A stretch of 64,000 nt of DNA from Polaribacter gangjinensis (GTDB lineage: Bacteria; Bacteroidota; Bacteroidia; Flavobacteriales; Flavobacteriaceae), in the NCBI RefSeq assembly GCF_038024125.1, contig NZ_CP150662.1, positions 2,559,501-2,623,500 on the forward strand, read 5' to 3'. How positions within the stretch are numbered: position 1 is the first letter of the stretch; every line of letters starts with the position of its first letter. The position numbers and the translations under genes are program-made. Below, in pieces: positions 53,501 to 62,858 of the stretch. The notes beneath the pieces were generated by a model. That model saw nothing but the letters and a program-made list of their open reading frames with translations, had not been told where the DNA came from and searched no databases.

Positions 53501-54036
53501 CTGCCTAATGCAATCAACCAATCTCCATCTTCATTACAAACTTTTCTATCATTTTTTGATTCTGATGAGAGTTCCTTCCCTTTGGGAAGGCTAGGATGGG
53601 CTTCTTCAGCTTTTTGTACCAAATCATTAATCATTCCTTGTAAACCCATTTCACGACCATCATCAGGTGCGTAAATTCTGGTAATTCCATAATCCATCAA
53701 TTCTTTAATTTCTTCAGGAAGAATTACACCTCCACCACCACCAAAAATTTTGATGTGACCTGCACCTTTTTCTTGCAATAAATCGTACATGAATTTGAAA
53801 TATTCATTGTGTCCACCTTGATAAGAAGTCATAGCAATGGCATTTACATCTTCTTGGATGGCGCAATTCACAACTTCTTCTACACTTCTGTCATGTCCTA
53901 AATGAATGACTTCCACGCCTGTAGCTTGAATAATTCTGCGCATGATATTGATAGCTGCATCATGACCATCAAATAGTGAAGCTGCAGTTACAATTCTTAC
54001 TTTATGTTTGGGATTGTAAGGTAGTATTTGTTCCAT
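50506..54036 (-). CDS. Fused acyl-CoA mutase (IcmF-type): B12 domain, G-protein chaperone and mutase
   Basis: The product has 1176 residues. Order: N-terminal cobalamin-binding domain (about 1-140, [10 protein letters not shown]), a MeaB-like GTPase (P-loop [11 protein letters not shown] at 231-241, then [10 protein letters not shown]), and the mutase TIM barrel ([17 protein letters not shown]). This is the IcmF architecture, in which isobutyryl- or methylmalonyl-CoA mutase carries its own chaperone; the substrate cannot be decided here. Two linkers hold sequence translated from intergenic repeat elements (about residues 146-160 and 499-527), inserted in frame. Motifs of all three catalytic parts appear intact. 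Confidence 0.92.
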   Translation of the reverse strand: MEQILPYNPKHKVRIVTAASLFDGHDAAINIMRRIIQATGVEVIHLGHDRSVEEVVNCAIQEDVNAIAMTSYQGGHNEYFKFMYDLLQEKGAGHIKIFGGGGGVILPEEIKELMDYGITRIYAPDDGREMGLQGMINDLVQKAEEAHPSLPKGKELSSESKNDRKVCNEDGDWLIALGSEKVLENLKNKDVNTIARLISLAENNQEDFHKIFNKDWNSPSLSLGVTSPILGITGTGGAGKSSLVDELVRRFLIDFPEKTIGIISVDPSKRKTGGALLGDRIRMNAIDNPRVYMRSLATRQSNLALSKYVHEAVQVLKAAAFDLIILETSGIGQSDTEIIEHSDTSLYVMTPEFGAATQLEKIDMLDFADLVAINKFDKRGALDALRDVKKQYMRNHNLWETPMDDLPIFGTIASQFNDPGMNALYKAIMDKLVEKTNADLKSQMKITKEMSEKIFVIPPSRVRYLSEIAENNRTYDHKVTDQVVVAQKLYGIYQTILSVIASETKQSLLIKTGLDEDEILRQAQNDKEFIKLLLAQFDKVKLNLDPLNWELILNWSEKVQRYKNPLYTFKVRDKEINIETHSKSLSQSAIPKVALPKYQAWGDILRWNLQENVPGEFPFTAGLYPFKRTGEDPTRMFAGEGGPERTNRRFHYVSLGMDAKRLSTAFDSVTLYGNDPGHRPDIYGKIGNAGVSICCLDDAKKLYSGFDLSHPMTSVSMTINGPAPMLLGFFMNAAIDQNCEKYIKEHQLEHLVDAKLKEIYDDNDLERPTYQGDLPEGNNGLGLLLLGVTGDLVLPKDVYETIKKETLAQVRGTVQADILKEDQAQNTCIFSTEFALRLMGDVQEYFIEKQVRNFYSVSISGYHIAEAGANPITQLAFTLANGFTYVEYYLSRGMDINKFGPNLSFFFSNGIDPEYAVIGRVARKIWAKALKYKYGANERAQMLKYHIQTSGRSLHAQEIDFNDIRTTLQALYAIYDNCNSLHTNAYDEAITTPTEESVRRAMAIQLIINKELGLAKNENPIQGAFIIEELTDLVEEAVLQEFDKITERGGVLGAMETMYQRSKIQEESLYYETLKHNGEFPIIGVNTFLSSKGSPTVLPAEVIRATETEKQYQIKTKKNLNKAFEKTAQKQLTSMQEAAIQNENLFEKLMEITKICSLGQITDALFEVGGQYRRNM
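52458..52543. repeat. Intergenic-type repeat inserted in the mutase gene
   Basis: This 86-base segment starts TGTCATTCTGAGC and ends with AATGACA, with inner inverted repeats AATCTC and GAGATT. It is a typical bacterial intergenic palindromic repeat, here translated as part of the linker before the mutase domain. The frame is not broken. Confidence 0.75.
53574..53590. repeat. Short palindrome inserted in the mutase linker
   Basis: CCTTCCC-TTT-GGGAAGG is a perfect 7-bp inverted repeat with a 3-base loop. With flanking bases it resembles a second kind of intergenic repeat and encodes [10 protein letters not shown] of the linker. Support is weaker than for the 52458 element. Confidence 0.55.
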
Positions 54037-54290
54037 TCGTAAAAAAAGTGTAAATTTAGGCTTGCAATTTACAGAATTTTCAAAAAATTATCACAATTAT
54101 TATTGATTACTAACTGTTAATTTAATGACAAAGATTTTACATTGTTTTTTAGATTCTTAGCTATTTTTTATCTTTACAATACATTTTTCAATGGAATATT
54201 TATCAAGTAAATGGCATGCTTATTGATGATTTTTCATCAAATATTCTTGTTAAAAAAACGAATAATAATCGTCATTAAAATACATAAATC

Positions 54291-54833
54291 ATGAAAAAAC
54301 ATATAATTTTATTCACAGCAGTAATTCTTTTAAGTGCTTGTAGCGCTATAAAAGTTACTACAGATTACGATATTCAAGTAGATTTTACCAAATACAAAAC
54401 ATTTGCTTTTTACAAACCTAGTATTGATAAAGCAGATGTGTCTGATTTGGATAAAAAACGAATTTTAAGAGCTTTAGAGACAGAATTGCTAGCAAAAGGA
54501 TTTATAAAATCTGAAAATCCAGACATGTTGGTAAGTTTTTTTACAAAATCAAGAGAACGAGTGGATGTAAATCAGAGTAATGTTGGTTTTGGCTGGGGCT
54601 GGGGCTGGGGTTGGAATCCTTGGATGATGAATGGAGGAATGAACAATGTAAATGTTTCTCAGTTTACTGAAGGGACATTATTTGTTGATTTTATTGATAA
54701 AGAAAAGAAAGAATTGATTTGGCAAGGTATTGGAACAGGTGCTTTACGTAATGAAAACCGAGATAAAAAAGAAGAGAGAATCAAAGAATTTGTTAAAGAA
54801 ATTGTATCAAGATTTCCACCTGAAAAGAAGTAG
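54291..54833 (+). CDS. DUF4136 lipoprotein with Gly-Trp repeat
   Basis: The product has 180 residues with a lipoprotein signal (ILFTAVILLSACSA, Cys17) and a DUF4136 domain (YDIQVDFTKYKTFAFYKP ... SFFTKSRE). A low-complexity loop GWGWGWGWNPWMMNGG interrupts it near residue 103, encoded by a GGCTGG tandem repeat. DUF4136 proteins are small envelope lipoproteins of unknown function. The gene stands alone with a strong terminator after it. Confidence 0.85.
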   Translation: MKKHIILFTAVILLSACSAIKVTTDYDIQVDFTKYKTFAFYKPSIDKADVSDLDKKRILRALETELLAKGFIKSENPDMLVSFFTKSRERVDVNQSNVGFGWGWGWGWNPWMMNGGMNNVNVSQFTEGTLFVDFIDKEKKELIWQGIGTGALRNENRDKKEERIKEFVKEIVSRFPPEKK

Positions 54834-54877
54834 ATTAAGAATTGAGAATTAAGAATTACACTTTGAATATTGAATAT

Positions 54878-54912
54878 AAAAAAACTCCGAAACTAAGTTT
54901 CGGAGTTTTTTA
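54878..54912. terminator. Bidirectional terminator between DUF4136 gene and glnII
   Basis: AAAAAACTCCGAAACT and AGTTTCGGAGTTTTTT form a long stem with A and T runs on both sides; it serves both convergent genes. Confidence 0.9.
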
Positions 54913-54931
54913 TTTTATGGAGAGTAATCAA

Positions 54932-55948
54932 TTAAAATCCTGCAGATTTTACAGTTTTAATGATTCTTCCTGCAATTTTGTATGGATCACCATTAGAAGC
55001 TGGTCTTCTGTCCTCTAACCAACCTTTCCATCCTTTTTGAACAGTGATGATTGGAATTCTGATAGAAGCTCCTCTATCTGAAATTCCGTAAGAGAAATCG
55101 TGGATAGAAGCAGTTTCATGCTTACCAGTTAAACGTTGATCATTAAATTCACCATACACAGCAATATGTTCTTTTACAACTGGTCTAAATGCTTCACAAA
55201 TTTTTTCATAAATCTCACGAGATCCACAAGTTCTTAAGGTTGTGTTAGAGAAGTTTGCGTGCATACCTGAACCATTCCAATCCATATCTTTTCCTAATGG
55301 TTTTGGGTGATATTCAATGTACCATCCGTATTTTTCAGTCAATCTGTCTAACAAATAGCGAGCTACCCAAATTTCATCTCCCGCTTTTTTTGCTCCTTTT
55401 GCAAACAATTGGAATTCCCATTGACCAGAAGCAACTTCTTGATTGATACCCTCAAAATTGATACCAGCATCAATACACAAATTTGCATGCTCTTCAACCA
55501 ATGCTCTACCATGTGTATTTTTTCCTCCTACAGAACAGTAGTACATACCTTGAGGAGCAGGATAACCACCCACAGGAAATCCTAAAGGAAGCTGAGTTTT
55601 CTTGTCCATGATAAAGTATTCTTGCTCAAAACCAAACCAGTAATCATCATCTTCATCATCAATAGTTGCTCTACCATTTGATTCGTGTGGAGTTCCATCA
55701 GGATTTAAAACTTCTGTCATTACTAAATAACCATCTCTTCTTGCAGGATCTGGATAAATTGCAACTGGCTTCAATAAACAGTCAGAAGAACCTCCTTCAG
55801 CTTGTCTTGTTGATGATCCATCAAAAGACCAAATCGGACAATCTTCTAATTTTCCACTAAAGTTTTCTTCAATTTTGGTTTTGCTTCTCATGTTTTGAGT
55901 TGGATAGTATCCATCTAACCAAATATACTCTAATTTAGACTTACTCAT
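54932..55948 (-). CDS. glnII: Glutamine synthetase type II (eukaryotic-like)
   Basis: The product has 338 residues and makes glutamine from glutamate, ammonia and ATP. It has the GSII pattern: YIWLDGYYPTQNMRSK at the N terminus, WSFDGSSTRQAEG, the ammonium-site region GKDMDWNGSGMHANFS, and TGKHETASIHDFSYG. GSII is the short eukaryotic-type class found in some Bacteroidetes. It is divergent from glnN (type III) with a shared regulatory region. Confidence 0.93.
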   Translation of the reverse strand: MSKSKLEYIWLDGYYPTQNMRSKTKIEENFSGKLEDCPIWSFDGSSTRQAEGGSSDCLLKPVAIYPDPARRDGYLVMTEVLNPDGTPHESNGRATIDDEDDDYWFGFEQEYFIMDKKTQLPLGFPVGGYPAPQGMYYCSVGGKNTHGRALVEEHANLCIDAGINFEGINQEVASGQWEFQLFAKGAKKAGDEIWVARYLLDRLTEKYGWYIEYHPKPLGKDMDWNGSGMHANFSNTTLRTCGSREIYEKICEAFRPVVKEHIAVYGEFNDQRLTGKHETASIHDFSYGISDRGASIRIPIITVQKGWKGWLEDRRPASNGDPYKIAGRIIKTVKSAGF

Positions 55949-56024
55949 AATTATGTTTATTTTAAGTTTTCTTTGTTTTAATGACTACAAAAGTGTAATA
56001 ATTTGCACTGATATCAAAAAAAAT

Positions 56025-56088
56025 AGGGGTAAAAGTTTTAGATTATATTAAAAATAATTTTATCCCTAATTTTTATAGGGTATATTTG
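56025..56088. promoter_or_regulatory. Divergent glnII/glnN control region
   Basis: AGGGGTAAAA (56025-56034) and TTTTATCCCT (56058-56067) form an inverted repeat with 9 of 10 matches, followed by TATAGGGTATA and the -7 element TATATTTG (56081-56088) for glnN. It is a likely nitrogen-regulated operator between the two synthetase genes; the regulator is not encoded nearby. Confidence 0.6.
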
Positions 56089-56124
56089 CATAAAGAATAA
56101 AATTTACCATTTAAAAATATTATT

Positions 56125-58308
56125 ATGTCAACAATTAGATTTGCTGCATTACAAGAAAGTATAAATAGAGTCGCATTAAAAATTGAAGAAAAGGAAAAAA
56201 GATCAGTTTTATTTGGAAAAAATGTTTTCAACAAGCATGCAATGCAGCAGTATTTGACAAAATCTGCTTATGAAAGTGTCATGAATGCCATTGAAAAAGG
56301 AACTCAAATTGACCGTAAAATTGCTGATCAAGTGGCAGTTAGTATGAAAGATTGGGCTATTTCAAAAGGAGCGACACACTATACTCACTGGTTTCAACCA
56401 TTAACAGGTGCCACTGCCGAAAAACACGATGCTTTTTTTGAATCTATCAATGGAAGTCTGGCAATGGAAAAGTTTGATGGAGAGCAATTGGTACAACAAG
56501 AACCTGATGCATCGAGTTTTCCAAGTGGAGGTATTAGAAATACTTTTGAAGCGCGTGGTTATACAGCTTGGGATCCAACTTCTCCTGCATTTATCTTTGA
56601 AACAACTTTGTGTATTCCAACCATTTTTGTGGCGTATACAGGTGAGGCTTTAGATAATAAAACGCCTTTGTTAAGAGCGTTGCAAGCTATTGATACACAC
56701 GCAACTGCAGTGTGCAAATATTTTGATAAAAATGCTACGAAAGTAAATGCTACCTTAGGTTGGGAGCAAGAATATTTTTTGATTGATGACGCTTTAGCGC
56801 AATCAAGACACGATATTTTAATGACAGGAAGAACCTTATTAGGTCATACACCTGCAAAAGGGCAACAATTGGATGACCATTATTTTGGAAGTATTCCATT
56901 AAGAGCCATGAATTTTATGCGTGATTTAGAACAAGAATCCATGTTATTAGGTATTCCTGTGAAAACAAGACACAATGAAGTTGCTCCCAATCAATTTGAA
57001 TTAGCTCCGATTTTTGAGGAAGTAAATTTAGCAGTTGACCACAATTCTTTGTTGATGGATGTGATGGGTAAAATTGCCAGAAGACACCATTTCAAAGTGT
57101 TATTTCACGAAAAACCTTTTGCTGGAATCAATGGTTCTGGAAAACATAACAATTGGTCTTTGTCAACTTCTGATGGAACGAATTTGTTGAGTCCTGGAAA
57201 AACACCCATGAAAAATTTACAATTCTTAACTTTTTTCGTAAATACCATCAAAGCTGTGTATGAAAATGAAGAGTTGTTGCGCGCTTCTATTGCATCTGCA
57301 AGTAACGATTATAGATTAGGAGCCAATGAAGCACCCCCTGCAATTATGTCCGTTTTTATTGGATCACAATTGTCTAATGTGTTGGATGAATTGGAAAATG
57401 TAACGATTGGAAAACTTTCTCCTGAAGAAAAAACCGATTTAAAATTGAATATTATTGGTAAAATTCCTGAAATTTTATTAGACAATACAGATAGAAATAG
57501 AACTTCGCCCTTTGCATTTACAGGCAATAAATTTGAATTTAGAGCAGTAGGATCTTGGACAAATTGTGCCATTCCTATGACAATTTTAAATACCATTGTT
57601 GCGAAACAATTGAAAGATTTTAAGAAAGAAGTAGATGTTTTAATAGATGACAAAAATCTTAAAAAAGACGAAGCTATTTTTAATGTATTGAGAGAATACA
57701 TTAAGCAGTGTAAAAAAATTCGTTTTGAAGGTGATGGTTACAGTGAATCTTGGGAGAAAGAAGCGAAAAAAAGAGGACTAAGCAATAACAAAACAACGCC
57801 TGAAGCGCTAAAAGTAAAAATCTCAAAAAAAGTGATTGACTTATTCCAAGAAATGGAAGTCATGAACAGCATAGAAATGGAAGCGCGTTTTGAAATTGAA
57901 TTAGAAGAATATACCAAACGTTTGCAAATAGAAAGTCGTGTTTTGGGTGATATCGCTCGGAATCACATAGTTCCTGTTGCTATTAAATATCAAAATACTT
58001 TACTAGAAAATACCAAGAATTTGAAAGAAATTTTTGGAGAAGAATATAAGAATATCGCTAAAGAGCAAATCGAATTGATCATGATTATTTCCAATCATAT
58101 TACCGAAATCAATGCATTGTCATTGCAAATGATTGAAGCTAGAAAAAAAGCAAATCTGTTGCATGGCTTAGCATCTGCAAATGCGTATTGCAATAATGTA
58201 AAACCATTTTTCGATCAAATTCGCTATCATTGTGACAAATTAGAAACGATGGTTGATGACAGTTTATGGCCATTAACCAAGTACCGAGAATTATTATTCA
58301 CGCGATAA
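56125..58308 (+). CDS. glnN: Glutamine synthetase type III
   Basis: The product has 727 residues, the large GSIII class. The first half has the GSIII-specific FPSGGIRNTFEARGYT and WEQEYFLID; the catalytic half has VAPNQFELAP, HEKPFAGINGSGKHNNWS and FRAVGSWTNCAIP. It makes glutamine with ATP as GSI does, but as a different oligomer. A -7 element (TATATTTG) lies upstream and a terminator follows the stop. Divergent from glnII. Confidence 0.95.
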   Translation: MSTIRFAALQESINRVALKIEEKEKRSVLFGKNVFNKHAMQQYLTKSAYESVMNAIEKGTQIDRKIADQVAVSMKDWAISKGATHYTHWFQPLTGATAEKHDAFFESINGSLAMEKFDGEQLVQQEPDASSFPSGGIRNTFEARGYTAWDPTSPAFIFETTLCIPTIFVAYTGEALDNKTPLLRALQAIDTHATAVCKYFDKNATKVNATLGWEQEYFLIDDALAQSRHDILMTGRTLLGHTPAKGQQLDDHYFGSIPLRAMNFMRDLEQESMLLGIPVKTRHNEVAPNQFELAPIFEEVNLAVDHNSLLMDVMGKIARRHHFKVLFHEKPFAGINGSGKHNNWSLSTSDGTNLLSPGKTPMKNLQFLTFFVNTIKAVYENEELLRASIASASNDYRLGANEAPPAIMSVFIGSQLSNVLDELENVTIGKLSPEEKTDLKLNIIGKIPEILLDNTDRNRTSPFAFTGNKFEFRAVGSWTNCAIPMTILNTIVAKQLKDFKKEVDVLIDDKNLKKDEAIFNVLREYIKQCKKIRFEGDGYSESWEKEAKKRGLSNNKTTPEALKVKISKKVIDLFQEMEVMNSIEMEARFEIELEEYTKRLQIESRVLGDIARNHIVPVAIKYQNTLLENTKNLKEIFGEEYKNIAKEQIELIMIISNHITEINALSLQMIEARKKANLLHGLASANAYCNNVKPFFDQIRYHCDKLETMVDDSLWPLTKYRELLFTR

Positions 58309-58316
58309 TAGAAAAC

Positions 58317-58343
58317 ATCCTACTTTTCAGTAGGATTTTTTTT
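58317..58343 (+). terminator. Terminator of glnN
   Basis: ATCCTAC and GTAGGAT form a 7-bp stem with a TTTTCA loop and a T run, shortly after the stop codon and 10 bases before the PurM-like promoter element. Confidence 0.85.
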
Positions 58344-58352
58344 GTAAAAGAG

Positions 58353-58360
58353 TAAATTTG
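58353..58360 (+). promoter_or_regulatory. -7 promoter element of PurM-like gene
   Basis: TAAATTTG matches TAnnTTTG, 21 bases before the ATG at 58382. It overlaps an in-frame TTG that is therefore not the start. Confidence 0.65.
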
Positions 58361-58381
58361 CAAACGCAACATTCCTATTAT

Positions 58382-59560
58382 ATGAGTCAAGAAGTTTCAA
58401 AAAGATACGCACAAAGAGGTGTTTCAGCTGCAAAAGAAGATGTTCACAATGCCATCAAAAACATTGATAAAGGTCTTTTTCCAAAAGCTTTTTGCAAAAT
58501 TGTACCTGATTATTTAACGAATGATCATGATTATTGCTTGATTATGCATGCAGATGGTGCAGGTACAAAATCGTCTTTAGCATACATGTATTGGAAAGAA
58601 ACTGGCGATATTTCTGTTTGGAAAGGCATTGCGCAAGATGCTTTGATCATGAATATTGACGATTTAATTTGCGTTGGTGCTACTGATAATATTTTGCTTT
58701 CATCTACCATTGGAAGAAATAAAAGTAAAATTCCGAGTGAAGTGTTGTCGGCAATTATCAACGGAACTGAAGAGCTGATTGCCGAATTAAAAAAATTCGG
58801 TGTTACTATTCACTCTACAGGAGGAGAAACTGCGGATGTTGGTGATTTAGTTAGAACCATTATTGTAGATTCAACAGTTACAGCAAGAATGAAACGTGCT
58901 GATGTCATCAATAATGCAAATATAAAATCGGGTGATGTGATTGTTGGTTTGGCTTCTTTTGGACAAGCAACGTATGAAACCAGATATAATGGAGGAATGG
59001 GTTCAAACGGATTGACCTCTGCAAGACACGATGTTTTTCATAAGTATTTGGCAACCAAATATCCAGAAAGTTTTGATGCAGCTGTTCCTGAAGAATTGGT
59101 GTATTCAGGGAATATTAAATTAACAGATTCCGTTGTAAATTCTCCTATTGATGCAGGGAAATTAGTGTTGTCTCCAACAAGAACGTATGCGCCAATCATC
59201 AAAGAAATTTTATCAAAATTTACTTCGGATAAAATTCACGGAATGATTCATTGTTCAGGTGGTGCTCAAACAAAAATTTTACACTTCGTAGATAATTTGC
59301 ACATCATCAAAGACAACTTATTTCCAATTCCGCCATTATTCAAACTGATTCAAGAACAATCAAAAACAGATTGGAAAGAAATGTATCAAGTGTTTAATTG
59401 TGGACACAGAATGGAATTGTACGTTTCTCCAGAGATTGCTGATGATATTATTTCGATTTCAAAATCCTTTAATGTTGACGCTCAAATTGTGGGGCGTGTT
59501 GAGTCTTCATCTTCCAAGAAATTGACTATTAAAAGTGAGTTTGGTTTGTTTGAGTATTAG
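58382..59560 (+). CDS. purM: Phosphoribosylformylglycinamidine cyclo-ligase-like protein (PurM family)
   Basis: The product has 392 residues with the PurM fold: an N-terminal YAQRGVSAAKEDVH region, the phosphate loop ADGAGTKSSLAYM, GQDALIMNIDD, the ATP motif STGGETADVGDL, and the C-terminal MIHCSGGAQTKI. It probably makes aminoimidazole ribonucleotide in purine synthesis (EC 6.3.3.1), as flavobacterial orthologs are annotated, although it is longer and more divergent than E. coli PurM. Its stop is four bases from the convergent receptor gene. Confidence 0.85.
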   Translation: MSQEVSKRYAQRGVSAAKEDVHNAIKNIDKGLFPKAFCKIVPDYLTNDHDYCLIMHADGAGTKSSLAYMYWKETGDISVWKGIAQDALIMNIDDLICVGATDNILLSSTIGRNKSKIPSEVLSAIINGTEELIAELKKFGVTIHSTGGETADVGDLVRTIIVDSTVTARMKRADVINNANIKSGDVIVGLASFGQATYETRYNGGMGSNGLTSARHDVFHKYLATKYPESFDAAVPEELVYSGNIKLTDSVVNSPIDAGKLVLSPTRTYAPIIKEILSKFTSDKIHGMIHCSGGAQTKILHFVDNLHIIKDNLFPIPPLFKLIQEQSKTDWKEMYQVFNCGHRMELYVSPEIADDIISISKSFNVDAQIVGRVESSSSKKLTIKSEFGLFEY

Positions 59561-59563
59561 TGT

Positions 59564-61870
59564 TTACCACTCGAATCTCAAAACAAAATTGGTTGTTTTC
59601 TTTAAAGAAAATTTATCAATTTGAGTTAATTGACTATTTGATAAGTTATCACTGACATACTCTCTAGTTAACTGATTGTTTTTATTGAACAAGTTTCTAA
59701 CAGAAAATCCTATTTTACCATTAATGTTATTTTTTTTGGAAATTGAAAAATGATATATAGAAGAAAAGTCAAATCGACTGTAATTAGATAAAACTTCTTC
59801 ATTGATGTCGTCGTCTAAAATTCCATCTGATTCTAATTTTGTAAAAGGCGTTCCTGTATGCCATTTCCAGCCAAAAGCAATTTGGAATTTCCTTGTTTTA
59901 TAGGCAATTGATGATGAAATAGCCTGTTGTATTTGGTTGTTTGCTATAAAAAATTCATTCTCTTTGATGTTAGGAAACTTGTTTTTAATATCTAAATAAG
60001 AATAACTAACCCAAGTTTTAAAATGGTTAAAGTTTTTTTTCAAATAAAAATCAATTCCTGAAATATATTGTTCGCCAATATCAAATCGATTTGAATTATT
60101 GTTTTGGAATCCTAGTTTTAAAGCTGATATTCCTTTATTTTTTTTGTAGTAACTATCAACGTCAAAACTCCAACCATTAGAATCATATAAAATTCCAGCT
60201 GTAAATTGCTGACTATTGATTATCGGAGAATCAGTACCATCAGCCAACCTCCAAAGTTTGTTTTCTAATGATAAATTGCTAACCAAAGTTTCATCTATTT
60301 GATTAATTGTTTGGTTTTTAATGTCAGCTGATGCTTGAAATTTTAGATTATTGAATAGTTTTTTTGTAATGATAATTCTTGGTTCAATTCTAAATTCTTT
60401 AAACTGTTCGTAATAATTTCCACGAAAACCAACATTAAAATCAAAAAAGGAAAAAGTTCTATTTTTATGTTCAGCAAAAAAGGAAAAAGTATTGATAGTA
60501 TTATTATTTTCATCTAAAATAAACACCAACTTGTCAATAACTTCTCTAAAGGAATATCGAACATTTTTAAAATCGTATTGAAACCCAATCAAAGTTGTAT
60601 TATTTGACTTGGAATTAATGCTTAGTTCCGTCGAAAAAAAATTGTTATTTACAAAATTTTCTTTGTTGAATATTTTGTTAACTTGAGCACTTGTTTGTGT
60701 TATAAATTCGTAATTATGGGTAAAATATGAGGAGCTAAAAGTAGTTAGTTGATTGATTTTTTCACTCCATTTTTTTCTCCATGTAGCACTAAATCCGTTA
60801 TTTTCTGTATCAAGAATATCTTGATACAATTCATTACTTTGTGTATTTTCATTATAATGATGTAAATCATTATCAATATGAATGTAGCTCAATGAAAAAA
60901 GGTTATTATTGTTCAATGCATAATTGATTTTGTATGTCATGTCATTGAATGAGAAATTTTCTTCAGAATTTTGAGAGCTATGAATTACTGTAGATTGGAA
61001 AACTTTATCTTCGAAATTTTCATAAGCATTTGAAGAAAAGTAATCGTGTATTGATTTTCTAAAAGAAACCATAACACTTAATTTATTTTTGATGATTGGT
61101 GTTTCTAAAAAAAAATCACCACTAATTCCATTCAAGCCTGCACCACCATTAAATTTTTCAGCAACATTATTACTAGTAGAAATATTAACTACACTAGAAA
61201 TTCGCTCTCCATATTTTGGATTGACACCCTTGTTTAAAAATTCAATATCCGAAGTTATGTTTGGGTTAAAATAAGAAACCATTCCAAAAAAATGTCCCGA
61301 GTGAAAAATATTGATGCCATCCCAAATAATTTGATTTTGGTCAGGTGTACCACCCCTAACATTTAATCCTGTGGCAGTTTCGTTTGGACTGTTAACTCCC
61401 GGAAGTTCTTGTAAGCTCTCTAAAATATCCGCTTCAATTAAACCCGGTAAAATTTCAAGTTCTTTTGGATTTATTTTATAAATGGCGTTTTTGTTTTTAC
61501 TAATTCCTTTTGCTAGATAGCTATTAATTAAAATTTCACTTAAAATACTTTCATCTATAAAAGGTTGTTTTTCTTCTTTTTTTTCAGTTACTGAAATATA
61601 TTTTTGATTGATAAACTCAAAATTTAATGAAAGTTCATCCGAGATGATGGATAGAAGTTCGTTTAAATTTCGACTTTTAAAAATAATAGAAATACGTTTA
61701 CCTTCAATTATTTTATCTGTAAAAGATATTTTTACATTGTATGTTTTTTCAATAATAGCAAAAGCATCAATCACTTTTATATTTTCAAAACCAATTTCTT
61801 TTTGAGATTGGTTTTGAGAAAAGGAAGTAAGACAAAAAAAACTGAAAAAAATTACCAATAATTGCCTCAT
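59564..61870 (-). CDS. TonB-dependent outer-membrane receptor with STN domain (FecA-like)
   Basis: The product has 768 residues: signal peptide (about 18 residues), an STN domain (about 25-90, NIKVIDAFAIIEKTYNVKIS) used for contact with FecR, a plug domain (about 140-220, GLNVRGGTPDQNQIIWDG), and a 22-stranded barrel ending in FVLRFEW, the aromatic end typical of outer-membrane proteins. It would take up and sense a substrate, possibly an iron chelate or oligosaccharide, and signal through FecR and the ECF sigma factor. The ATG follows the fecR stop directly. No SusD partner is present. Confidence 0.9.
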   Translation of the reverse strand: MRQLLVIFFSFFCLTSFSQNQSQKEIGFENIKVIDAFAIIEKTYNVKISFTDKIIEGKRISIIFKSRNLNELLSIISDELSLNFEFINQKYISVTEKKEEKQPFIDESILSEILINSYLAKGISKNKNAIYKINPKELEILPGLIEADILESLQELPGVNSPNETATGLNVRGGTPDQNQIIWDGINIFHSGHFFGMVSYFNPNITSDIEFLNKGVNPKYGERISSVVNISTSNNVAEKFNGGAGLNGISGDFFLETPIIKNKLSVMVSFRKSIHDYFSSNAYENFEDKVFQSTVIHSSQNSEENFSFNDMTYKINYALNNNNLFSLSYIHIDNDLHHYNENTQSNELYQDILDTENNGFSATWRKKWSEKINQLTTFSSSYFTHNYEFITQTSAQVNKIFNKENFVNNNFFSTELSINSKSNNTTLIGFQYDFKNVRYSFREVIDKLVFILDENNNTINTFSFFAEHKNRTFSFFDFNVGFRGNYYEQFKEFRIEPRIIITKKLFNNLKFQASADIKNQTINQIDETLVSNLSLENKLWRLADGTDSPIINSQQFTAGILYDSNGWSFDVDSYYKKNKGISALKLGFQNNNSNRFDIGEQYISGIDFYLKKNFNHFKTWVSYSYLDIKNKFPNIKENEFFIANNQIQQAISSSIAYKTRKFQIAFGWKWHTGTPFTKLESDGILDDDINEEVLSNYSRFDFSSIYHFSISKKNNINGKIGFSVRNLFNKNNQLTREYVSDNLSNSQLTQIDKFSLKKTTNFVLRFEW

Positions 61871-62803
61871 CTATTTTGATAAAATGACTGTAGAATTTGT
61901 TATTTTATAATTTAGTCCTGTGGTTTTAAATACAGATGCAAGTGCAATATCTAAATTTTTGTTATCAAACGAACCTGAAAAAACAATGGTATTGTCTATT
62001 GATTTACTCTCAATTTTAATATTGAATTGTTTTTCCAATCCATCAATCACCACTTTTAAAGGAACACTTTTAAAAGTAGTTTCACCAGCAATCCATGAAG
62101 GTTGTGTGTCAGATATAATTGCTACATCTTCTAAAACTTTACCATTAACAACTCGAACTGATTTAGAAGGTGTTAAAATATATTCATTGTTTTGACTTGT
62201 AACTTTTACTTTTCCTTTATAGCAAATTACTTCAAAAAAACCATCTTGCGAATGAACACTAAATTGAGTTCCTAATACAGAAATAGTTCCATTATCAGTT
62301 AAAACATTAAAGGTACTTCCTTTTTGAACTTTAAAAAAAGCCTCTCCATTCAAGCGAACATTTCTGTTGTTTTTCCAATCTTTTTTAGTGTACGATAAGC
62401 TAGATTTTGCATTCAAAAGTACCTCTGAATTATCTAACAAAGCAATAGTTTTAAATTCTCCAAATCCCGACTCAAAATTTACTTCTTGATTGTTTAGAAA
62501 AGAGTTAACTCCAAAAATTATTGCCACAGAAGCAGCAACAGCAATCACACTTTTTGTAAACAATGAAACAACCATTGAGGGGTTATTTTTTATACTTTGT
62601 TTTTTGGCAATTTTATTTTTGATGTTTGCAAAAGTTCCTTCAGAAGGAGCCTCTAAATATTCATAAAGTTTGATTCCTTCTTTTATCTTTTTATAGTTTA
62701 AAAACTCACTTTCACTAACGAACTCTTTTAACTGCTCGTCAGTAATTTCCTCAGCCAGCCATTTTGCTAAAAAAGTATCATTATTTGTAATATTTTCATC
62801 CAT
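61871..62803 (-). CDS. FecR-family anti-sigma factor
   Basis: The product has 310 residues: an N-terminal cytoplasmic segment (about 1-80), one membrane helix (about 85-105, VIAVAASVAIIFGV), a FecR domain (about 125-210, VNFESGFGEFKTIALLDNS), and a C-terminal DUF4974 domain that contacts the receptor STN. It is the middle link from the receptor to the sigma factor. Its stop codon and the start of the receptor gene are adjacent (TAGATG). A sigma-factor-type promoter lies upstream. Confidence 0.92.
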   Translation of the reverse strand: MDENITNNDTFLAKWLAEEITDEQLKEFVSESEFLNYKKIKEGIKLYEYLEAPSEGTFANIKNKIAKKQSIKNNPSMVVSLFTKSVIAVAASVAIIFGVNSFLNNQEVNFESGFGEFKTIALLDNSEVLLNAKSSLSYTKKDWKNNRNVRLNGEAFFKVQKGSTFNVLTDNGTISVLGTQFSVHSQDGFFEVICYKGKVKVTSQNNEYILTPSKSVRVVNGKVLEDVAIISDTQPSWIAGETTFKSVPLKVVIDGLEKQFNIKIESKSIDNTIVFSGSFDNKNLDIALASVFKTTGLNYKITNSTVILSK

Positions 62804-62824
62804 TTTTTCTCCCTTTACAATAAA

Positions 62825-62858
62825 CTATACAACTCAATTCTTAAAAACCCTACCTTTT
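62825..62858 (-). promoter_or_regulatory. Predicted ECF-sigma promoter of fecR and receptor
   Basis: On the minus strand AAAAGGTAGGGT, 14 bases and TTGTATAG are seen, identical in sequence and spacing to the promoter of the divergent lipoprotein gene (63425-63458). It does not resemble TAnnTTTG. It overlaps the sigma gene stop and is followed by the fecR ATG at 62803. Confidence 0.8.

Noticed and set aside
53174..53674. Antisense frames inside the IcmF gene
   Set aside because: They lie within the conserved GTPase and linker regions and have no independent support.
58358..58381. TTG start for PurM-like gene
   Set aside because: It lies inside the TAAATTTG promoter element.
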